Shown: positions 35,853 to 44,804, counted from the first letter of the stretch. The stretch is 64,000 bases of DNA from Pseudoclavibacter endophyticus (GCF_008831085.1 NZ_WBJY01000002.1:248001-312000), one strand, 5' to 3'. Notes: generated from the sequence alone by a model not told the origin. Program-made: numbers and translations.

Positions 35853-36592
35853 CCGGCGCGCCCCGCCCCGTCATCGGCGTCATCGCCGATCTCAAGCGGG
35901 TCACGTCCGGTGCGTGGAAGAACATCCCGAACGACAGCCTGCCGCGCACGTACGTCGATGCCGTCACGACGTGCGGAGGCGATCCCGTGTTGTTCCCCAG
36001 CCTCGAGGGGTACATCGACCGGCCTGGGGTGCTCCTCGACCTGGTCGACGGGCTCTTCCTGCCCGGTGGCCGCGACGTCGATGCCGTGCTGTACGGACAC
36101 GACCCGCACGGGGCCAATGACCCCCCGTACTCGATCCGCGACCGGCTCGAGCTTGCGCTCATTGGCGAGGCGGTGCGCCGCGACATGCCGCTGCTCGGCG
36201 CCTGCCGGGGCGAGCAGCTCATCAACGTCGCGCTCGGCGGCACGTTGGAACAGCACCTGGCCGATCGGGTCGACCAGACGCCCCACCGAGATGTCGTCGG
36301 CGCCTTCACAAGGCATCCCGTTGAGATCATCCAGGGCACGCGGCTGGCAGCGATCATGCCGGATGCGCGGTTCGAGATCGCCTCGCACCACCACCAGGCC
36401 GTCGATCGGCTCGGCCACGGACTCGTGCCGAATGCCGTCGCCCCGGACGGCGTCGTGGAGGGTGTCGAGCTGCCAGGCGCAGTCTTCTGCGTTGGGGTGC
36501 AATGGCACCCGGAGGAGCAGCTCGACGACCGTTCGAAAGCCCTCATGTCGGCCTTCATCGAGGCGGCGGCCGGGGCCCGCGTCGCGGCATAG
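35849..36592 (+). CDS. Class-I glutamine-amidotransferase-like hydrolase, C26 family (PuuD-like)
   Basis: 247 residues starting in the ATGA overlap. It begins PVIGVIADLKRVTSGAW, has DGLFLPGGRDVDAVLYG, nucleophile Cys119 in LLGACRGEQLINVALGG, the family segment EIASHHHQAVDRLG, and His220/Glu222 of the triad in GVQWHPEEQ. C26 peptidases of this type hydrolyse gamma-glutamyl amides, for example gamma-glutamyl-GABA (PuuD), and a related protein works with the GS-like enzyme in aniline degradation. With the GS-like ligase at 36898-38298 (opposite strand) it would remove the glutamyl protecting group after oxidation, in the cytoplasm. Confidence 0.9.
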   Translation: MTGAPRPVIGVIADLKRVTSGAWKNIPNDSLPRTYVDAVTTCGGDPVLFPSLEGYIDRPGVLLDLVDGLFLPGGRDVDAVLYGHDPHGANDPPYSIRDRLELALIGEAVRRDMPLLGACRGEQLINVALGGTLEQHLADRVDQTPHRDVVGAFTRHPVEIIQGTRLAAIMPDARFEIASHHHQAVDRLGHGLVPNAVAPDGVVEGVELPGAVFCVGVQWHPEEQLDDRSKALMSAFIEAAAGARVAA

Positions 36593-36897
36593 CGCGCCCG
36601 GCCGCGCCTCGATGAACGCCTCCACGGCGAACGAGGACACCGCGTCCGCGACAGAGGTGTCGCTGCGCATTCCGTGGCCCATGCGCATGAGCATCCTGCA
36701 CCTGCTGGCGTGCGTGGTAGCGGGCATGACGATGTGGCGCCACGCTCTCGTCGCCGTAGGGGCATCTCGTCGCAGTGGGGGTGCTGATGCATCGGTCGCG
36801 TGCGCAGGGGAGCCGGGGCGGGTGTTCGTGGCCAATGCGGCTGGCGAGCGCCCGCGCAGGTGTGGCGGCGGGCGCTCGCGGTCCCCGGCGGGGCCTC
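36593..36897. other. 305-base spacer between convergent genes; no gene
   Basis: No supported coding region is seen on either strand. It contains a strong 12-bp hairpin near its right end (36844-36879), and otherwise unremarkable GC-rich sequence. Confidence 0.65.
36844..36879 (-). terminator. 12-bp hairpin after the GS-like gene
   Basis: GCGAGCGCCCGC (36844-36855) and GCGGGCGCTCGC (36868-36879) pair perfectly around a 12-base loop, starting 18 bases beyond the stop of the minus-strand ligase gene. Between the stop and this stem lies a second small palindrome, CCCCGGCGGGG. Confidence 0.65.
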
Positions 36898-38298
36898 TTA
36901 CACGTGCGAGTGGTAGAGGTTCCACTCCCAATCGGTCACGGTTGATTCGAACGCCGCGATCTCACGGCGCTTGAGCGCGGCGTAGATCGGTACCAGCTCG
37001 TCGCCGAAGGCGTCGCGGAACAGCTCGCTCGCCTGCAGTGCGGCCACCGACTGCTCGAGAGAACGCGGCAGCGCAACGCCCGCATCGGTCGGCTCGAGGC
37101 GACGCACGATGCCGTCGCGCGCGGCGTGCAGCATCGCGGCCAGCAACAGGTGCGGGCTCGCGCTCGCGTCGCCCGCACGGAGTTCGAAGCGCGCCGCCGA
37201 GCCCCCCTCCGGAGGGATGCGCACGAACGCGTAGCGGTTGTCGACGCCCATGTTGCTCGTGCGCGGGGAGAGTCCGTCGCCCTGCAGGCGCTTGTAGGAG
37301 TTCACGGTTGGTGCGGCGAACGCCATGATCGCGGGCGCATGCGCCTGCAGACCAGCGATCGCGTGTCGGAGCGATTCGCTCAGCCCCTCCTCCGTGGCGC
37401 CGTCGGTGGCGAAAACGTTGCGGTCACCGTCCCAGAGCGACAGGTGGAAGTGCAGGCTCGAGCCCTCGTCGCCCGTGACGGGCTTCGCCATGAAGTTCGC
37501 CTCAAGACCTTCGGTGATCGCGAGCTCCTTGATCGCGGTCTTGAGGAGAAATGCCTGGTCGGCGGCCACCTGGCACTCGTCGTGGTGCAGGTTGATCTCG
37601 AACTGACCCGGCGAGAATTCGCGGTTGACGACCGTGACTCCGATGCCGAAGTCGATGAGGCTGCGGTGCATGCGCCCCACCACGCCCCTGGGGTCGGTGA
37701 TGCGGTCGATCGTGTACGACACGCCGTTCTTGGCGTAGGCGCCCACGCGCTTTCCGTCGTCATCGACCTCGAACAGGTAGAACTCGGGCTCCCCGGCGGC
37801 GATGCCGGTGAGTCCGAGCTCGGCCTCGAGACGTTCACGCGCCGACGCCAGGGCGCCGCGCGCGCAGAGCGGTGACCGCTCCCCGTGCTCCCAAAGCGAC
37901 GAGAGCACCCACACTGCGTCGGGCTCCCATGGCGGCACGACGGCTGACTCGGGCTCGATGCGGGCGAAGAGGTCGGGGTGGCCCTTGACCGTTGAGAATT
38001 GGTCCTCGTCGACGGGGACGCCGAGAAGGTCCTCGGCGATGCTCATCTTCGAATAGGCGAATCCCTCGCGCAGCTGGGGAAGTGACGATGCGGGGAACGC
38101 CTTCGCGCGCTGGCGGCCGAAGAGATCGGCGTGCACCACCCGAATGACCTTGGCTCCAGCGGTGACCAGGCGGTCGAGGCGGTCGCCGGCGGCTGCAGGG
38201 TCCGGCTCCGTCGTTGGAACGACCGTCGACGATCGCCGCGAGGTGTCGATGGCGGGGGTGCGCGCATCCACCTGCGCGGGTGGCTGGGGAAGGGTCAT
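36898..38298 (-). CDS. Glutamine-synthetase-like gamma-glutamylamide ligase (PuuA/IpuC/aniline type)
   Basis: 466 residues from the ATG at 38298, five bases after GGAGG. The N-terminal beta-grasp part includes RVVHADLFGRQRAKAFP. The catalytic domain has the Glu pair in AAGEPEFYLFEV, SPGQFEINLHHDE, GSSLHFHLSLWDGDRN, PTVNSYKRL and the Arg/Glu block NRYAFVRIPPEGGSAARFELRAGDASASPHL. Metal and ATP sites are retained, but the enzyme lacks the adenylylation-site context and N-terminal details of true glutamine synthetase. Homologues ligate glutamate to putrescine, isopropylamine, ethanolamine or aniline. With the C26 hydrolase and amine oxidase it forms a gamma-glutamylation module. Confidence 0.9.
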   Translation of the reverse strand: MTLPQPPAQVDARTPAIDTSRRSSTVVPTTEPDPAAAGDRLDRLVTAGAKVIRVVHADLFGRQRAKAFPASSLPQLREGFAYSKMSIAEDLLGVPVDEDQFSTVKGHPDLFARIEPESAVVPPWEPDAVWVLSSLWEHGERSPLCARGALASARERLEAELGLTGIAAGEPEFYLFEVDDDGKRVGAYAKNGVSYTIDRITDPRGVVGRMHRSLIDFGIGVTVVNREFSPGQFEINLHHDECQVAADQAFLLKTAIKELAITEGLEANFMAKPVTGDEGSSLHFHLSLWDGDRNVFATDGATEEGLSESLRHAIAGLQAHAPAIMAFAAPTVNSYKRLQGDGLSPRTSNMGVDNRYAFVRIPPEGGSAARFELRAGDASASPHLLLAAMLHAARDGIVRRLEPTDAGVALPRSLEQSVAALQASELFRDAFGDELVPIYAALKRREIAAFESTVTDWEWNLYHSHV

Positions 38299-38334
38299 GG
38301 AGACCTCCGGTGCGTGTGCTCTGGGCAAATGTTG

Positions 38335-38351
38335 TTCACTACAGTACTATG
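38335..38351 (+). promoter_or_regulatory. Operator-like site D (TTCACTACAGTACTATG)
   Basis: It lies between the divergent GS-like and extradiol-dioxygenase genes. It matches site C at 14 of 17 positions and forms, with the next bases, the inverted repeat ACAGT-N6-ACTGT (38342-38357). It is AT-rich against a GC-rich background. Confidence 0.55.
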
Positions 38352-38457
38352 ACTGTTCAGCAAAGGAAACATGGCAGTGCCGGGCGCCGGCGCGCCGGCG
38401 GCACGGTAGTGCCGCAGCTCCCCAACCGTTGACCCACGAGCCACCAAGGGAACCGAC

Positions 38458-39384
38458 ATGATCAAGCTCCACGACATCGATCACGTGAAGTTCGGCGTCA
38501 AAGACCTCGACGCCTCGAGCGAAAGCTGGCAGACCGAGTTCGCGCTCATCGAGCGGCGACGCGATCAGAGCACGGCCTATCTCGCGTGCAACTACGAACC
38601 CCACTCGATCGTGCTCGAGCGTTCAAACGAGGTCGGCATTCAGTACGCCGCCTACAATCTGCACCCGGACTTTTCGCTCGATGACGCCGAGGTGCACCTC
38701 AAGGGCGTCGGCGTCGACTACACGCGCACGGACGACGCCGTGCACTTCGTCGATCCCGAGAACAATGGGGTCGCGTTCGTGCCGTTCCGTCCTCGTACCG
38801 GCCAAGACGTCTACCCGCTCGCGTCGCGCTCCGCAGGCGAGGCGTCGTACGCCGGCGCGATGCGAGCGGGCCGCTACCGCCGCCTCGGGCACGTCAACTA
38901 CCTCACGGCCAACATCCACGAGATGGTCGACTTCTACGTCAACGTCGTCGGTCAGGAACTCACCGATCGGCTCGGTGGCGACGCTGGTGCGTTCCTGCGC
39001 GTCAACGCTGACCACCACGTCAACGCCTTCGTCAACACGGGTACACCGCACTTCCACCACGTGGCCTTCGACCTCGGCGACTGGGGCATGATCCGCTCGA
39101 CGTTCGACCATCTCGCGCAGCACGGTCGCGTTTTCCCGTGGGGCCCCGTGCGCCACGGCATCGGTGGCAACCTCGCCGGCTACGTGCGCACGCCCGAGAA
39201 CGACTGCTTCATCGAGCTGTACTGCGACATGGAGCAGATCGACGAGTTCCACCAGCCGCGCGACTTCCCCGACGACCGTCGCTCATCGAACGCGTGGGGC
39301 ATGCTTCCGCCGCGCTCGTACTTCCGATTCGACGACGAGGCGATCGCCGCGGAGCAGGAGAGCCTTCGCTCGATCTGGCAGTAG
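38458..39384 (+). CDS. Extradiol ring-cleavage dioxygenase (VOC family, catechol 2,3-dioxygenase-like)
   Basis: 308 residues with two VOC modules. The N-terminal module starts HDIDHVKFGVKDLDASSESW; the catalytic C-terminal module starts RRLGHVNYLTANIHEMVDFYV. The 2-His-1-carboxylate iron ligands are all visible: His145 (LGHVNYL), His201 (FHHVAFD) and Glu253 (DCFIELYCD). HPRNR-like residues such as RTPENDCFIELY are also typical. It should insert O2 next to the hydroxyls of a catechol-type ring (meta-cleavage), giving a semialdehyde for the alpha/beta hydrolase and FAA-family enzymes. The gene is divergent from the GS-like gene, with site D between them, and is followed 49 bases later by a PucR regulator. 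Confidence 0.9.
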   Translation: MIKLHDIDHVKFGVKDLDASSESWQTEFALIERRRDQSTAYLACNYEPHSIVLERSNEVGIQYAAYNLHPDFSLDDAEVHLKGVGVDYTRTDDAVHFVDPENNGVAFVPFRPRTGQDVYPLASRSAGEASYAGAMRAGRYRRLGHVNYLTANIHEMVDFYVNVVGQELTDRLGGDAGAFLRVNADHHVNAFVNTGTPHFHHVAFDLGDWGMIRSTFDHLAQHGRVFPWGPVRHGIGGNLAGYVRTPENDCFIELYCDMEQIDEFHQPRDFPDDRRSSNAWGMLPPRSYFRFDDEAIAAEQESLRSIWQ

Positions 39385-39433
39385 GTTTCGATCAGGGCGC
39401 CGCACACGCCCCGCTTCGGTCGGGAAGGTCACC

Positions 39434-40540
39434 ATGGCAGACGACGACCGCGCGGTCGACGACATCGCCGCGACGCGCGCCCTGGTGCGCGGCGTCGGCG
39501 CAGGCGGACTGGCCGGTCTCCTGCGCGCCCTGCACACGTCGGTCGGCGCCGACGCGGTCATCATCGACGTCACTGGCAACACCCTCGCGAGCATCCCGCC
39601 GCGCGAAATGTGGGACCTCGAGTTGATCCGCAGCGGCACCAAGCACCACGGGCTCACGGTGCGCGACATCTTCGTCGGCGGCGAGCACGCGGGGCGCGTC
39701 GCGGCGCGTCTTCCGGCGGATGCCGAACGGCTCGTCGAACTCGTGGCCGAGCTCGCGGGCGTGGAACTGCGAAGGATGCTCGAAGCCGTGGAGGTGCGTC
39801 GCGAGATCGCCCTCGGACTGATCGAGGACATCCTGCAGCGGCGGCTGTCCGACGGCGACGCCACGAGCCGCCTCGAGGCGCTCGGTGTCGACGCCCGGTC
39901 GCCGCACCGTGTGCTGGTCGGGTCGGTGCAGCCTACGGAAAGCAGGGGCGCGCAGCTCGCGCTCCGGTTGCGTCAGCTCGCCCCGGACCCGTTCCTCCGG
40001 GTGCGGCACGGAGAATTCGAGCTGCTCGTCGTTCCGGACGACTCGATGACCGAGCGCATCGCCGCGATGTTCCTTCGCCAACTGCAGGCCCTCGGTACAG
40101 GGGCCCGCGTCGGCGTGAGCCGCCCGCGCGGAGGCGCCGGCAATCTCCGCGCCTCGTATTACGAAGCCGTGACTGCGCTGGAGAGTGGTGCCGGCGTGCA
40201 CCACCCCGGGCGGGTCAACCTCGGCGATCTGCTGCTGTTCACGTCGAACGAGGTGCCGATCGTCGAGATCGCGGGCCAGGTGCTGCAGCCGCTCGCCGAG
40301 TACGACGCGGCAACCGGGAGCGAGCTCGTGGCAACGCTCCGCGGCTACCTCGAAGAGGACCGCGACATCGTCGCCGTGACGGCACGCCTTCATATTCACC
40401 GCAACACGCTTCGAAACCGGCTGCAGAAGATCGAGGAGCTGCTCGGGATCGACCTCAAATCATCGCGCGAGATCGCCAACTTCTGGTTCGCCTTGCGCGC
40501 GCTCGACGAGATTCGGCAGCCGGTGAGGCGCGTCTCGTGA
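39434..40540 (+). CDS. PucR/CdaR-type transcriptional regulator
   Basis: 368 residues from the ATG at 39434 with GGGAAGG upstream. Residues about 10-125 look like a small sensor domain (ADAVIIDVTGNTLASIPPREMW). The middle (about 150-270) is a GGDEF-like CdaR domain (RVGVSRPRGGAGNLRASYYEAVTALESG). The C-terminal PucR helix-turn-helix is LEEDRDIVAVTARLHIHRNTLRNRLQKIEELLGIDL. This family activates purine, GABA or aromatic catabolic genes. It follows the dioxygenase gene and probably activates part of the island, complementing the XRE-cupin repressor. Confidence 0.92.
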   Translation: MADDDRAVDDIAATRALVRGVGAGGLAGLLRALHTSVGADAVIIDVTGNTLASIPPREMWDLELIRSGTKHHGLTVRDIFVGGEHAGRVAARLPADAERLVELVAELAGVELRRMLEAVEVRREIALGLIEDILQRRLSDGDATSRLEALGVDARSPHRVLVGSVQPTESRGAQLALRLRQLAPDPFLRVRHGEFELLVVPDDSMTERIAAMFLRQLQALGTGARVGVSRPRGGAGNLRASYYEAVTALESGAGVHHPGRVNLGDLLLFTSNEVPIVEIAGQVLQPLAEYDAATGSELVATLRGYLEEDRDIVAVTARLHIHRNTLRNRLQKIEELLGIDLKSSREIANFWFALRALDEIRQPVRRVS

Positions 40541-40661
40541 GAGGTCGTCGCGCGACTTCGACCTTCCATCGTCGTCGTGCTGCTGCGAGTGATCTCTGCC
40601 GAGTACGTTCGTTTGTGGACCGACCGACAACGCAAAGCCCAGCGAACCAAGGAGTTCATTC

Positions 40662-41453
40662 GTGACCGCAGCCGTCCGCACCGTCCGCGACCTCGTCTAC
40701 GCCACCCGGGACGGGTACGATCTCGCCCTCGATCTGCACCTGCCGCCCGAGGCATCCCGCCCATCGCCGCTCGTCGTGTACTTCCACGGCGGCGCGTTTC
40801 AGGTCGGCACCCGCACCGACCACGAGGAGGCGCGCGCGGCGCAGCTGGCGGCGCGGGGCATCGCCGTCGCGACGGTCTCATACCGGCTGCTGTCGATCGC
40901 GCCGTTCCCCGCGGCCCTCGACGACGCGCGCACGGCGGTGGCGTGGTTGCGCGAACACGGCGCCGAACACGGCGTGGCGACCGAGCGCATCGGCTCGATG
41001 GGCGCGTCGGCCGGGGGCTACCTCGCAGCCATGCTCGGGCTCGGCAACCCGCGCGAGGGCCTCGCGCGGGCCGTCGACGTGGCCGTGCCCTGGTACGCCG
41101 TGCTCGACGGGAGGCTGCACGGCAGCGGCACCGCGCTCGAGCGGAGGCTGTACCCGATCGACGCGTCGACCGGCATGTTCGCCGAGCCGTACGACGCGGG
41201 CAACCCGGCCCACCTCGCGATCGACCCGCTCGAGAACGTGTCGGCCGGCGCGGCCGAGTTCCTCGTCGTCACGGGTGATCGCGACCGCGTCGTCAGCGCG
41301 GAGGAGAGCCGGCGCTTCCACGACGTGCTCGTGCTCGCCGGTGCTCGCTCGTCCATGCTCGTCGTCGGCGGCGCCGGCCACGAAGACGAGGCGTTCCAGG
41401 ACGGCCCGATCCTCGACTTCATCGCCTCACTCTTCCGCTCGCGGCTCGGCTGA
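40662..41453 (+). CDS. Alpha/beta hydrolase of the carboxylesterase/BD-FAE type
   Basis: 263 residues from a GTG at 40662; GGAG lies nine bases upstream. The HGGAF oxyanion motif is at residues 42-46, the nucleophile is Ser116 in GSMGASAGGYLA, and the acid/His region is VVTGDRDRVVSAEE and GGAGHEDEAF. This hormone-sensitive-lipase-like layout is shared by esterases and by kynurenine formamidase-like enzymes. The latter would fit aromatic amino-acid breakdown, but the evidence is only family level. The last gene of the island, it converges with the acyl-CoA oxidase-like gene; a 121-base spacer separates it from the PucR gene. Confidence 0.87.
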   Translation: MTAAVRTVRDLVYATRDGYDLALDLHLPPEASRPSPLVVYFHGGAFQVGTRTDHEEARAAQLAARGIAVATVSYRLLSIAPFPAALDDARTAVAWLREHGAEHGVATERIGSMGASAGGYLAAMLGLGNPREGLARAVDVAVPWYAVLDGRLHGSGTALERRLYPIDASTGMFAEPYDAGNPAHLAIDPLENVSAGAAEFLVVTGDRDRVVSAEESRRFHDVLVLAGARSSMLVVGGAGHEDEAFQDGPILDFIASLFRSRLG

Positions 41454-41484
41454 GCCGGGCCTCGCCGCGGGCCTCACCGCGGCA

Positions 41485-43623
41485 CTAGGCGGTGACGGCG
41501 GCCTCCTTGGCGCGCTTCGTCTCGGCCTCGGCGCGCCTGCGGAGCTCCTTCTCGGTGACGGGCAGCGTGCCCGCTCGGCGCTGCGCCTCAACGTAGGCTC
41601 GCGCCTCGTCTTGCCGCTCGGCCTCGGCGCCGGTGGCGATGGCCGCGCGGAGATGCTCGGGGCCGTACCCGAACGCATCCACGAGGTCCTGTGCGTGCGG
41701 GCGCAGCCGAGCCACGAGGCGGTCGATGTACCGCGAGACGGTCGCGGCCCGCTGGGCCGACAGCCGCCCGTTCAGCAGGTACCAGTCGAGGTGCTGCTCG
41801 ATGAGGCCAAGGCCGAACAAGTCGCGCACCCACGTGAGCACGCGCTTGGTGGTGTCGTCGGGCATGTCGGCAAGTGCGTTGGTGAACGCCTCCCACTGCA
41901 GCAGCTCGCCGTGCGCCTTCGCCGTCTCGATGAGACGGTGCTGGTGGCGGGCCAGCACGTCGGCCTGCTCGGCCTTCGACTTGCCACGCGCCCGCCCGAT
42001 GCTCATGGCGATGTCTTCGACCATCGTGCGCACGCGATCACTCAGCAGCTCATACTGCTCATCGGGCCGGCGCAGCCGTCCCGCTGAGCGAGCGATCGAG
42101 CCGAAATCGGCGAACGCCTGGCCGGCCTGTCGGAGCCCCGACCCGGCGAGGATGCGGAGGGCCACCTTGCCGACCATGATCTGCACGGTCTTGCGCGCGT
42201 CGGCGCCACGGAACTGCTCGCTGTAGTCGGTGAGCAGCCGCTTGCCCACGAGCTGGAGCAGCACGTGGTTATCGCCCTCGAACGTGGTGTAGATATCGAG
42301 GTCGCCGTACAGCTGCGTGAACCGGTTCTCGGCGAGGTACCCGGCGCCGCCGCATGCCTCGCGGCACTCCTGGAGCGTGTCGAGCGCGTGCCACGTCGAC
42401 AGCGACTTGAGGGCGGCCGCGAGTGTCTCGAGGTCTTCCCGCTGTTCGGGCGTGTCGAGCTCGCCAGAGAACACGCCGTGGAACTGACGCAGCAGGCTCT
42501 CGTGCGAGAACCCGACCGCGTAGCTCGTCGCGAGGCGCGTCAACAGTCGTCGCTGGTGCAGCTGGTAGTCGAGCAGCACCGTCTCGTCGCCGTCCGGGCC
42601 GGCGAACTGGCGGCGCTCGTCGCCGTAGCGGATGGCGATCGCGAGCGCGGCCTTCGCGGCGGCGTTGGCCGAGCCGTCGAGCGAGACCCGGCCCTGCACG
42701 AGGGTGCCGAGCATCGTGAAGAAGCGGCGTCCGGGGCTCTCGATGGGCGACGAGTACGTGCCGTCGGCCGTCACGTCGCCGTAGCGGTTGAGCAGATTGC
42801 TGCGGGGCACGTGCACGTTCGTGAAGTGCAGGCGACCGTTGTCGATGCCGTTGAGGCCGCCCTTGACGCCGTCGTCGTCGCCGCCGACGCCGTCGAGGTA
42901 GTCGCCGTTGTCACCGCGAATGGGCACGTAGAACGCGTGTACGCCGTGGTTCACGCCCTTCGTGATCAGTTGCGCGAACACCACGGCCGCCGTGCCGTGC
43001 AGAGCCGCGTTGCCGCCGTAGTCCTTCCACGCGCCGCGGAACGGCGTGTTGATGACCCATTCCTCGGTGGACTCGTCATAGGTCGCGGTCGTCGCGAGCG
43101 AAGCGACGTCGGAGCCGTGCCCCGTCTCGGTCATCGCGTAGACGCCCGGCACCTTCATCGACATGATGTCGGGCAAGAACCGGCGGTGGTGTTCGTCGGT
43201 GCCGAGGTGCATGACCGCGGCGCCGAACAGGCCCCACTGCACACCGGCCTTGATCTGCAGGCTCGGGTCGGCCAGCACGAGCTCCTCGAAGCCGGCGATG
43301 TTGCCGCCGTGGTTCTCGTGGCCGCCGACGCTGCGCGGGAAGGCGAGATTGACCGCCCCATCGTCCGCCAGCATCTGCATCTGCCTGAGCGTGCGCTCGC
43401 GGTGCTCGGCCATCGTGAGGTCCGGCACCTTGTGGTACTCCGGGTTCGCGACCTTCGCGCGGGCCGCGAGCCGCTCGTCCTTCCACGCGCCCAGCAGGCG
43501 CTCGCCGAGGTCGGCCACGTCGATGCGCGCCTGGTCGACGGCTCGGTCGCCGGGCTCGGGGCTGTCGAGTTCCGCGTCGTGCAGCTCGGCGTCGTCAGTG
43601 GTCGTGCGCGTGGTGTTGTTCAC
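41485..43623 (-). CDS. Acyl-CoA oxidase/dehydrogenase family protein
   Basis: 712 residues from a GTG at 43623, four bases after AGGAGG. Acyl-CoA oxidase architecture: GVYAMTETGHGSDVASLATTATYD (FAD/substrate loop), FTNVHVPRSNLLNRYGDV, RRFFTMLGTLVQGRVSLDGSA, a helical domain with HALDTLQECREACGGAGYLAENRF and DIYTTFEGDNHVLLQLVGKRLL, then a long C-terminal helical domain (residues 470-712). It oxidises acyl-CoA to trans-2-enoyl-CoA, passing electrons to O2 (oxidase) or an acceptor. Length supports the oxidase group common in actinobacteria. The adjacent island may be unrelated. Confidence 0.92.
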   Translation of the reverse strand: MNNTTRTTTDDAELHDAELDSPEPGDRAVDQARIDVADLGERLLGAWKDERLAARAKVANPEYHKVPDLTMAEHRERTLRQMQMLADDGAVNLAFPRSVGGHENHGGNIAGFEELVLADPSLQIKAGVQWGLFGAAVMHLGTDEHHRRFLPDIMSMKVPGVYAMTETGHGSDVASLATTATYDESTEEWVINTPFRGAWKDYGGNAALHGTAAVVFAQLITKGVNHGVHAFYVPIRGDNGDYLDGVGGDDDGVKGGLNGIDNGRLHFTNVHVPRSNLLNRYGDVTADGTYSSPIESPGRRFFTMLGTLVQGRVSLDGSANAAAKAALAIAIRYGDERRQFAGPDGDETVLLDYQLHQRRLLTRLATSYAVGFSHESLLRQFHGVFSGELDTPEQREDLETLAAALKSLSTWHALDTLQECREACGGAGYLAENRFTQLYGDLDIYTTFEGDNHVLLQLVGKRLLTDYSEQFRGADARKTVQIMVGKVALRILAGSGLRQAGQAFADFGSIARSAGRLRRPDEQYELLSDRVRTMVEDIAMSIGRARGKSKAEQADVLARHQHRLIETAKAHGELLQWEAFTNALADMPDDTTKRVLTWVRDLFGLGLIEQHLDWYLLNGRLSAQRAATVSRYIDRLVARLRPHAQDLVDAFGYGPEHLRAAIATGAEAERQDEARAYVEAQRRAGTLPVTEKELRRRAEAETKRAKEAAVTA

Positions 43624-43907
43624 CGGTCCTCCTCGGTGCGCGGATGCGGGGGTGCATCCCGTTCGGCCGGGCGGCGCGCTCGAGTCGCTCGTCCGCCCTT
43701 CGCCGTCACGCTATCCGGCCCTCGCGCGGGCGGCGACGTTGCTTGCGGTTGCCGCCAACGCGACGCACCCCGGCACGGCGCGTGACTTGGCCGGATGCTC
43801 CAATCGCGCAGGGAGCATCCGGTTGCGACACGCGCATAGCCGCCGCGCCACCGAGCGTGTCCGGTTGGTTCTCCCGCCGGCGGCTTCTCGTCGCTAGCTT
43901 GAGAAGC

Positions 43908-44804
43908 ATGACCTTCAATGAGCAGTCGAAGCTCGACACGTCGGGCGTGCGTCGGCGCGGCGGGCGCGCCGGAACGGGCGTCGCGATCGGAGGCGGCGGG
44001 CTCGTCGTGCTCGTCATCGCGTTGCTCGCTTCGCAGTTCCTCGGCGTGGACTTGACAGGCCTGGTCGGCGGGACGGACACCGAGCAGAGCCAGGGGCAGG
44101 AGGGCGATGTCGACCTCGACCACTGCCAGACCGGGGCCGACGCGAACGCCTACGTCGAGTGCCGCATGGTCGGCGCGCAGAACTCGCTCGAGAGCTACTG
44201 GTCGGGCCAGGGCCCGTCGATGGGCATTGACTACCGCACGCCGGGCTTCGTGCTCTACAGCGGGCAGACGACGTCGGGGTGCGGCACCGCGTCGAACGCC
44301 GTCGGGCCGTTCTACTGCCCGGGCGACGAGTCGATGTACATCGACACGTCGTTCTTCGAGATCCTCGAGCAGAGCTACGGGTCGTCTGGTGGCCCGCTGG
44401 CCGAGATGTACGTCGTCGCGCACGAGTACGGTCACCACATCCAGCACCTCACGGGCGTGCTCGGCCAGGCGAATACGCAGGATCGCGGGCCGGCATCGGA
44501 CGGAGTGCGCGTCGAGCTACAGGCCGACTGCTACGCCGGCGACTGGGTCGGCGAGGCCGCCAACACGACCGACGCCGAGGGCAACCAGCTGCTGCAGCCG
44601 CCGACGCGCGACGAGATTGCCCAGGCGCTCGGCGCGGCCGCCTCGGTTGGCGACGATCACATCCAGGAATCGTCGGGTCAGGAGGTGAACCCCGAGGCGT
44701 TCAGCCACGGGTCGTCGGAGCAGCGCCAGCGCTGGTTCATCACCGGCTACGAGCAGGGGTGGGAGGCCTGCGACACGTTCTCGGCGAGCGCGAGCGAGCT
44801 GTAG
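43908..44804 (+). CDS. Neutral zinc metallopeptidase, YpfJ-like, membrane-anchored
   Basis: 298 residues. The ATG at 43908 starts MTFNEQSKLDTSGVRRRGGR; one membrane helix follows (residues 25-45, GVAIGGGGLVVLVIALLASQF), so the catalytic part is outside. The zinc site is HEYGH at 172-176 in VVAHEYGHHIQHLTGVL, with a later Glu in RVELQADCYAGDWV as third ligand. This is the YpfJ/putative neutral zinc metallopeptidase family of about 290 residues with unknown substrates. Four Cys residues (73, 85, 125, 137) may form disulfides. The 284-base upstream spacer (43624-43907) shows no further gene. Confidence 0.92.
   Translation: MTFNEQSKLDTSGVRRRGGRAGTGVAIGGGGLVVLVIALLASQFLGVDLTGLVGGTDTEQSQGQEGDVDLDHCQTGADANAYVECRMVGAQNSLESYWSGQGPSMGIDYRTPGFVLYSGQTTSGCGTASNAVGPFYCPGDESMYIDTSFFEILEQSYGSSGGPLAEMYVVAHEYGHHIQHLTGVLGQANTQDRGPASDGVRVELQADCYAGDWVGEAANTTDAEGNQLLQPPTRDEIAQALGAAASVGDDHIQESSGQEVNPEAFSHGSSEQRQRWFITGYEQGWEACDTFSASASEL

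Noticed and set aside
36593..36897. Short gene between the C26 hydrolase and GS-like genes
   Set aside because: Only short open frames without ribosome sites or protein-like composition are present; the region holds a terminator hairpin.
36898..38298. Housekeeping glutamine synthetase
   Set aside because: The sequence belongs to the divergent GS-like group, lies in a catabolic island next to a C26 hydrolase, and lacks the usual GlnA context, so ammonia assimilation is unlikely to be its main role.
22191..41453. Recently acquired mobile element carrying the catabolic genes
   Set aside because: No integrase, transposase, tRNA end or flanking direct repeats were seen and base composition of the genes is like the surroundings, so transfer cannot be supported from this window.
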